Shown in pieces: positions 57,678 to 64,000 of a stretch of DNA of 64,000 nucleotides. The notes beneath the pieces are model-generated. The model made no database searches, was not told where the DNA came from, and worked only from the letters and a program-made list of their open reading frames with translations. The position numbers were made by a program, and so were the translations under genes. This DNA comes from Adiantum capillus-veneris (lineage: Eukaryota > Streptophyta > Polypodiopsida > Polypodiales > Pteridaceae): NCBI GenBank assembly GCA_014529385.2, contig CM043942.1, positions 34,616,469-34,680,468 of the forward strand, in the 5' to 3' direction. The stretch's first letter is position 1. Each line of letters begins with the position of its first letter.

Positions 57678-58826
57678 ACTATCAAGCTCACTAGCCTCTT
57701 CTCACTCCTGCGAGAGTGGGTACAAGAACACCAAAACCATGTCCAAATTGACAAAAACCTGTCTATGTGAGAGCTAAGCTCAAGCACAAGCTATGGCAAG
57801 TAAACTCCAGCCACTATCCCACAAAAGCATACACAAAGAAAAAGCTCAAGACACCTGCTGTGTCAAAACCGATATGCAGGACAAAACACTACAGAAGATG
57901 TCCCCAACTGCAAATGGCAACATCGGTGGGAGTACTAGACTCAACCTATAGCTGGGAGTTAAAACTGGAAGCTCCAAATGGCCGAGCACTCACAGATCAA
58001 GACCAAAAATGTAGGGCAAAACACGCTCGCGATGCACCACCCAAAAGGGAAAACACTGCATGCAAATCCTAAGTGCTAGAAGCAATCGCAATCTCCATCG
58101 CACCAACAATGCGCATAAAACTGTTGGGAAAATTTTGCCAGAGTTTCATCAGCAAAACGGCTACAAAACCAGTAACCAAAGTGACCACACGCTAAAAACC
58201 ATGAGCAACCAAAGCGCATCAAACTGCACTCCAAATGTATGCACCAATCTCCACACTTTGCATACATCATTGCAAACACCTGCACATCTAGTACACAAAT
58301 ACCTGCTCTACCTGTAACTGCAAAAAAACATGCTCGAGGCATACATTGCTAAGCTCAAACTGCAATCACATGAGTCTCCATGAACATCAAACCACCTAAG
58401 GCATACATTGTATCCTCAATTTTCCGAACACCCTGCAGCCGAGGTCAGCCCATATCTCCCAAACCGTTCAGAATTTGCAGAAACTTCCTTCTGCAAAGTT
58501 GTAGACCACACAAAAATGGTTGGGCATATCAAGAATAGACCTAAAATGTGTTGTTTTTACAGGCCAAAATAGACTTGTAAAAATCTGCAGGTGTGTACCT
58601 TAGACGTGCAGGCAATCTGAGTGACGTATCTCAAAATTGGTAAAGATTTTGAGAAAACTTTCTTCTACAAAGTTGAAGAGGACGAAAGACCAATCAGGAG
58701 TAGAGGGAATCAGCTTGAATGAATATGTTTTGATAGGCCAAAATAGATCTAAAATGTATTGAAGTTTTTGCTGCTGCTTCTCTACCTACTTCCCTGCTGA
58801 GCTCCAATGGTGCTCCCAATCCCTGA
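57678..58826. other. Copia leader/Gag region, too decayed to read
   Basis: Between the primer-binding site and the knuckle remnant there is no continuous Gag frame. Two diverged copies of a ~170-base segment (CTTCTGCAAAGTTG / CTTCTACAAAGTTG and GGCCAAAATAGA words) occur near 58490-58590 and 58660-58750. Confidence 0.4.
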
Positions 58827-58839
58827 GCTCTGATACCAA
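58827..58839 (-). other. Primer-binding site of a minus-strand LTR element
   Basis: The plus strand GCTCTGATACCAA is the complement of TTGGTATCAGAGC, the initiator tRNA-Met binding site. It is followed after one base by TGTGAGTGTG, the likely LTR end. Confidence 0.8.
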
Positions 58840-58840
58840 T

Positions 58841-58882
58841 TGTGAGTGTGCGAATGCAGTGCGTGTGCAGAGAGCGAGAAGA

Positions 58883-58938
<56 letters not shown>

Positions 58939-59400
58939 ATACAATAAGGAGATAATTGTGGATGGCCGGACACTGGCCGATAGACATGGGAAAAGCATGG
59001 TGAGGCACACTGCCTTTACCTAACAACTCTCAAGCCAGAAATCAACTAAAGGAAATCTCGTGCAATCTATCTCTCACTCTAATGGTTGTTACGATGTCAA
59101 ATGAGCTCCAAATGACATAAAACATGAGATTGGGGATCTTTAGGCTATGAACAATAGGTTCTTAACATCCAAAACTGCAAAAGTCACCATCAGGTAAGTG
59201 AGAAGCCATGATTGTTGCCACCTCTTACCTTCACAAAAAGTGACGAATGAGGGGTCCTTTGGCTTCTCCTAAAGCCTACTTACCTTTGTCCTTGCTTAGT
59301 TTTACTTAAATATTAAGCACAAAGATATTCCAATAAGGTCAGATTTTGCTCGAGTTGCAAATAAAATGAAAAACTAAGTGGATGATTTTTTGTTGGCCCG
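58841..59400 (-). repeat. Putative 5' LTR of the copia remnant, end undefined
   Basis: It begins TGTGAGTGTGCG beside the primer-binding site and contains a GA run at 58884-58936. I could not find its partner LTR in the window, so the outer boundary is a guess from a change in sequence character. Confidence 0.35.
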
Positions 59401-59655
59401 TCAGATCTGGCGTGAGTTGGTACTTTGCTTCAACCATCCCGACTTCTTGTTGTCCCTGAGAAGACTTTACTCTTGAAGTAGGGGCTTTATTTTTTTTTAT
59501 TCGTCCAAAAATTGCTAGAAGGCCAACATCATTTGTTGTACTTGATCCTCCTCCTGTGGCTTGTAGATTTTGGTAAGTGGATTTTCTCGTTCATGGAGGG
59601 TATATGCTACAAATATGAGATGGAGATATTTGCATTTGGCATGAAGATTGTGGAC
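59401..59655. other. No gene seen
   Basis: Short AT-rich stretch with a T run near 59491. Nothing is recognisable. Confidence 0.4.
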
Positions 59656-60145
59656 TCAATTTCCAAATAGCCTGTGTAGAAGGACTTTGAAGGTCTGCAT
59701 GTAATGGCTTGAAAGGAACATAAATTGTGAGAAGCGACCGTATATGACCTTCATTTTTGGGGTATCATTAAGATTGAAGAAGAGTCCTTTGCATCCTTCC
59801 AAGAATGAATTCCATCTGACTTTTGTGGCTTCTATATTCTTGAATGTATTGATACATGCTAAGAGCATGTAGCAAATTTTGAACATCATTTTACAGGCAA
59901 TGACGAGTTTCCCTCAAACCAGGTTGATCATTTGTTTGTGTGATTTTTTTCCTCATATATGCGAGTGACAGTGCCTCTCTTGGTGTGGGGAAGACGGGGT
60001 AGTTGAGCCATGTAGGGTGAGAAACAAGTAGCTGTTGGAAGTCATCCCACCTTATTGTTGTGATGATTGGGCAATATGTGGGGTCAATCTGAAGGTGGTT
60101 TGGATAAAATGAATTGACCGTTATTGCTTGCTTGTTCTCCTCCAT
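59656..60145 (-). pseudogene. Decayed unrecognised gene, C-terminal pieces
   Basis: On the minus strand WKIKFMEENKQAITVNSFYP, PIITTIRWDDFQQLLVSHPT and AYMRKKITQTNDQPGLRETR read from above 60145 to a TAA at 59891. After one stop a second frame continues LLHALSMYQYIQEYRSHKSQ-like sequence. The protein-like composition and common strand with the frames up to 63421 suggest one decayed gene. No domain is recognised. Confidence 0.3.
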
Positions 60146-60902
60146 GAATTTGATTTTCCATTCCAGTCTTGCCTCTTTGATTTGTTATGTGGTCCACTCT
60201 AACAAATCCACATTGGAAAAATTGCCGACAATAGCTTTTTTTTTCTTTTTTGCCGTCATCCATTTGAGTAGTGGGTAGGGAATTTTTGGTTCAGGAACCT
60301 CCTCTCATAATTTCTCTGCAGTGATATATTTCAATAGATCTGATTTTAGCAAATGGTTTTTGTAGAGGAGGTTCTTGGTCACAACTTCCTTTGTCACCTT
60401 CCAGTGCACCTCTCATAGATGTGAGTATTCTTAGGGAATTTTTTGTGGTTTAGCTGCTGAAGTACCCACATCTACCAGGCCTTCAAGTTGTTTGTGCTCT
60501 TGTTCTGTCTCTTCCTCTATGTTTTTGAATTTTGGCCATGTTTCCAATGGTCCTTGCTCTTGAGGAGGGAGGTATGAATTTGTTCAATCTTTTAAAGTTG
60601 ATATCTCAGCTCCTCCACCTCCTTCATCATCATTTTAATTGTTTCATCTTTGTTTTGCCCTTCATCTACCACGGCTTTGATTTTGGTGTGAAGTGACTCC
60701 TCTAATGTTATCTTTTTGTCTGTGAGACTTCAAGTGCTTGCTGCAAGTCTGCGATGTGCTTCTTGTAGCTATCAATTTGTTCAATGCTACTTACAAGCCC
60801 TTTGCTTTTGAGCCAGAGTTGCTGACTCTTTGGCACTTTGATGAGCTTGCTGATATTGCTTCTCTTTTGATCCTTACTGCTTTGTGTTGTACTTTCATGT
60901 AC
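60146..60902. other. Decayed continuation, minus strand, no clear frame
   Basis: Short Lys/Glu-rich pieces in changing minus-strand frames (for example IEQIDSYKKHIADLQQALEV) continue the coiled-coil pattern of the neighbouring fragment. No frame longer than ~60 codons is convincing. Confidence 0.3.
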
Positions 60903-61199
60903 TTACTTGGTCATCGTTTCTTTTTCATACAACTGTTTGTACCTTGTAAGTCCTCCACTAATGGGCTCTATATGTGCATCTCTCCTTTGCAAATCCTCCA
61001 ATAGGCTGGTGTTGGTCTCGACCAACTCTTTGTTCTCAACCTCTATTTTGTCCATTTTTTGCTTGATACTTACCACAACCAAACTCATGTCGGCGTTGTT
61101 TTGCTCCTCTTTTTCATATTTGAGAGTTATTTGCATGATTTCTTTGTTCAATTCATCAGCCAACCTTGAGATCAAAGCTGCCTTGGACATATTGGACAT
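60903..61199 (-). pseudogene. Coiled-coil fragment of a decayed gene
   Basis: The minus-strand frame MSNMSKAALISRLADELNKE, then ITLKYEKEEQNNADMSLVV, KMDKIEVENKELVETNTSLL and LQRRDAHIEPISGG has heptad-like spacing of Leu/Ile/Val. Upstream on the same strand AKKEDIKEYKGLAQVIVEEA extends it beyond 61199. A plausible reading is a structural or Gag-like coiled coil of a large repeat element. The function is unknown. Confidence 0.35.
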
Positions 61200-61249
61200 T
61201 GGTTCTTGAATGGAAGGCCCTTGGGTAGTTTCTCTTGTAGCTTCTTCTA

Positions 61250-62397
61250 CAATTACTTGAGCTAATCCCTTGTATTCCTTGATATCTTCCTTCTTTGCTA
61301 GTGTGATTGCTAATTATGAGGGCATATCCACTATTTTTCCAGCTTCTTTTTGTGCGGAGTATCTTTATGTGAATGTCTAGGCAAGGGTTTTAGTCGTGCC
61401 TTCTGATGCCTTCTCCATATTTCCCGTATCTTTGATACTGGCTTGAGAACTTGTTTTTGTTCCGTTATTCCTAATGAGAGAGGTACACCAACCATCCCTA
61501 GGGTTTCTTGTATTTTTAACAAGACTTTAGGCTAATTTACTTCTCTCAATACTTATTCAATTTTTGCTTTTTGTTCTTGATCAATCATCACCGGGTTTTC
61601 TTGGTTTTTTAGCAAGTCCTCTAACTGATCATTTTGCCCTCTTGATTGTTCTTGTGTTTTTGGCTCCTAACTAGGCTCTTCCTCCAGACTATATCCGATG
61701 GCAATCAAGTCCTTGATTAGCTACTTATCCATTTCTTATGATGGTGTGAGTTGTGAAGTGGGAATCTCGTCCTTCATAGTCTCTGCTTGGTGTTGGCTAG
61801 TTTGCTTGAGATGTATTTCTGCTTTAGTGGTTTGGTATTCCGTATGGATCAAGGAGCTATGCACAAGACTTGGTATTTTAGCTTCTTCAATATGCATTTC
61901 TTGTTGTTGCTCCCTCTCTTGCCTTGCATGCTCCTCTTATTGATATATCTTTTCCATTATCTCTCTTACATTGTCTTCCTGGGATTTATGAAGAGATTCC
62001 GCCCCCGTAGCTGTGGTTGTTTGATGATGGTCAAGTCTTTTTTTGCTCATTAATTCCTTGAAGGAGACACTCTCTTCATGTTGCTCTTAGATCTTAGTCT
62101 ACTTAGCTTCCTCCTGCTATGCTTCCCCTTCAGCTGGTCTCTTTGATGTTTGGTTGGTCTGCTCGCTGACCTTCTCTCTCATCATCTCTGACAAGCTTTA
62201 GGCTTGTTCTTATTTTCTAAGTCCTTCCATATTTCTTTTTTCCTGGGTGGTCTCCCTTTGCTTTTTCTTTCGTTATTCCTCGGCATGTTGTTTTCTCTCA
62301 TGCTATTCCTTAGCCTTCCTTTGCCTTTATTCTATTCTTCATGCATAAATAGATGTGGGTTTTTGTTCTTGAGTTGCTGGGCCTATCTGTTGGAGTT
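61250..62397. other. Decayed minus-strand coding-like sequence
   Basis: Many stops in all frames. The strand bias of Lys/Glu/Gln codons suggests it once encoded the linker between the fragments on either side. No feature is recognised. Confidence 0.3.
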
Positions 62398-63421
62398 CTA
62401 CTTCTTCTTTGTCACAGTATCTGATCCAATGGACTCAGAGCTTGTGGACCCTTTGTCTCTGACATACTCTGGTTGTGTTGTTGTTTTTACCTTCGTGGGC
62501 CTTGTTGATGTAGAAGACTCGGTCTCTTCTCTTCCTTTGGGTTGCCTGATCATTTCAGTCCACTTGTTTGATTCTAGAGAATATTTTAATGCATCTCTTT
62601 CTTCAACAAGGCAAGCTGCTATCTTGGTTAAGAACTCAACTCCCCCTAGGTGGAGGATGCTTGATTGTTTTTCCCACTCCTTCTGTTTTGCTGCTGTTAC
62701 CAACCGATCAAACCCCCCACTTAGCTAGATCACTTGGTATGTTTTTGTGCTAGGGTACTAGCTTGTGTAAAGTAGAGGCTATATTTATTTCAAGTCTTGT
62801 GTTCATGGTCTGTCTGTCAAAGAGAAAATGCTGTTGCAGGACCCTCATGAGATGTTCAGTCCTTTTCTCCTTCACACTGCTAAAAGTGGGAAGTTTCACT
62901 ATGCTGATGTCTTCATCTGCATATTTGTGAGGCTTCACAAGCTCCCCCCTTAGTAACTTAGTGATTTCTTCCAGGATATCTGGGTCTATCTCCAATGATA
63001 TCCTTTCTCTTGCTGCATTTGTTAGTGTTCCCGTAGCTTTGTCTTCATCTAGTTTTTGTAGAGTTGTGATTAACTCACGAGCTCGCCTATAGTCAGCCTG
63101 GACTATGGGTTCTAATAGGAAGTCCTCAACTCCCATCCTAAAGACTTCCCTGTACGCATTTTGGGACGTGGACACAATTGTGTTGAAGTCTTTTGTCATT
63201 TTTGGTGCCTCCCATCTTCTTCTTTGTTCGTCCTTCCAGACAGAATTGAACATTCTACGGCCGTGTTGCTTCTGGATGGACTTGTTGACAAAGCATGCCC
63301 TCAAGACAGTGATATGTTCCATATCAACTTGGTAGCTATCCTTATCTTCCAATTTGTAAATGTTTCGGTGCCTCATCTTTTTTGGAGTGTTTGAACATGT
63401 GTGCCAAAAGAGAAATCTCAC
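62398..63421 (-). pseudogene. Unrecognised gene, N-terminal part, two frames
   Basis: The minus-strand frame 63421-62750 (223 codons) reads NIYKLEDKDSYQVDMEHITV, FVNKSIQKQHGRRMFNSVWK, NAYREVFRMGVEDFLLEPIV and EISLEIDPDILEEITKLLRG-like segments. It is charged and helical, with no membrane segment. A frameshift or short intron near 62745 leads to LVTAAKQKEWEKQSSILHLG and a hydrophilic Ser/Thr-rich tail ending 62398. It might be the Gag-like first ORF of a large element, but no enzymatic domain was found. Confidence 0.35.
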
Positions 63422-64000
63422 AGTTTAGTGCAAGATTTTTAATCATGATAAGTCCACCTATGGTCAATTTTTCCCTCCTTGTTAGTTATGTCAGTATCTT
63501 TCCCTCCTTGTTAGTTATGTCAGTATCTTTGTGTTATGAGGCCTAGTTTGTGCAATCAGTGTGTCTATGGAATCTTCTAACCACGCACATTTTTATGGTC
63601 TTCTTTTTAGCTTCAAAATTTATCGGTATGGTAACATCCTTGGTCACTGACACTTCCATCTTTCATCTAACCTACTGTGCAAATCCATGTATGACTTCCT
63701 TTTGTCTTTTTGGTTCTCTGGACTATCCATTTGATATACTTTTGAGATCATTTGGTGCTTCAATTCTAAAAAAAGGTCTCACAACAACAATTGTGGTAGC
63801 TGACGTGTGTCCAAACTAGGCAAGGGTAGTATTGGTTCCCTTAGCTATGCTCTTTGCAAACATGCCCTGTAGGCTCCAGTTGACTATCTATTCTACCCCA
63901 TACTTAGGGATTTCTCTTGGTGGTGAGCCTTTTTGCACTATTTGTCCAATTTATGGTTTTTTGATAATCTTCAAGTTCCTCTTGTAGCTTCTTGGGACTT
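63422..64000. other. No gene seen; 32-base duplication
   Basis: A segment with TTAGTTATGTCAGTATCTTT is duplicated in tandem at about 63472-63532. The remaining sequence up to the window end has only short frames. Confidence 0.4.

Overview
The window reads as nuclear DNA of a land plant with a large, repeat-rich genome. The reasons are LTR retrotransposons primed from initiator tRNA-Met, a chromodomain Ty3 element, Ty1/copia elements, GT-AG introns, TATA and G-box promoter elements and long GA/CT/GT microsatellites. A seed-free plant such as a fern would fit the unusual gene families, but that is inference. No intact housekeeping gene was recognised. Most of the window is mobile DNA at different stages of decay.

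Layout. 1-3.6 kb: a 3'-truncated Ty3-like element whose reverse transcriptase resembles the type known from basidiomycete fungi. 3.6-6.8 kb: an N-terminal fragment of a histone H3 variant (CENH3-like) on the minus strand, a palindromic TATA/G-box promoter region flanked by arrays of a TATCGCG-type motif, and a three-exon gene of unknown function on the plus strand (430 residues, one likely GC-AG intron). 6.9-22.9 kb: one minus-strand transposase-like gene ('gene D') split by two insertions. One is a complete 8.87-kb chromovirus (8547-17416, perfect CTCAC target duplication). The other is a 4.77-kb copia element (17453-22225). 23.3-26.7 kb: a second, 5'-truncated member of the same copia family. 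26.7-35 kb: mostly sequence without recognisable genes, with an orphan ORF, a gag-like remnant and several short tandem duplications.

35.1-48.5 kb holds two diverged copies of one transposase-like family in opposite orientation (copy A minus 35.1-38.6 kb, copy B plus 44.4-48.5 kb). They share cysteine motifs, DG..SQFK and HGKGEH motifs. Both have an intron at the same codon, and each intron is filled with a different tandem array: GCACTTT units in A, palindromic TAGC/AGCATAC units in B. Between them lies a third transposase-like family (39.9-42.1 kb). 48.7-53.6 kb: on the minus strand, an FCP1/NIF-type HAD pseudophosphatase-like gene and a coiled-coil/RING-like gene. The latter has a tandemly duplicated exon, and its introns carry the same palindromic array as copy B. 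54-64 kb: microsatellites, remnants of another minus-strand copia element with its primer-binding site, and decayed coiled-coil reading frames.

The most interesting items are the CENH3-like fragment beside a symmetric promoter, the reconstructable gene D, and the same-position introns colonised by unrelated tandem arrays. Almost all frames carry stops or frameshifts, so few products are likely to be made as full proteins.
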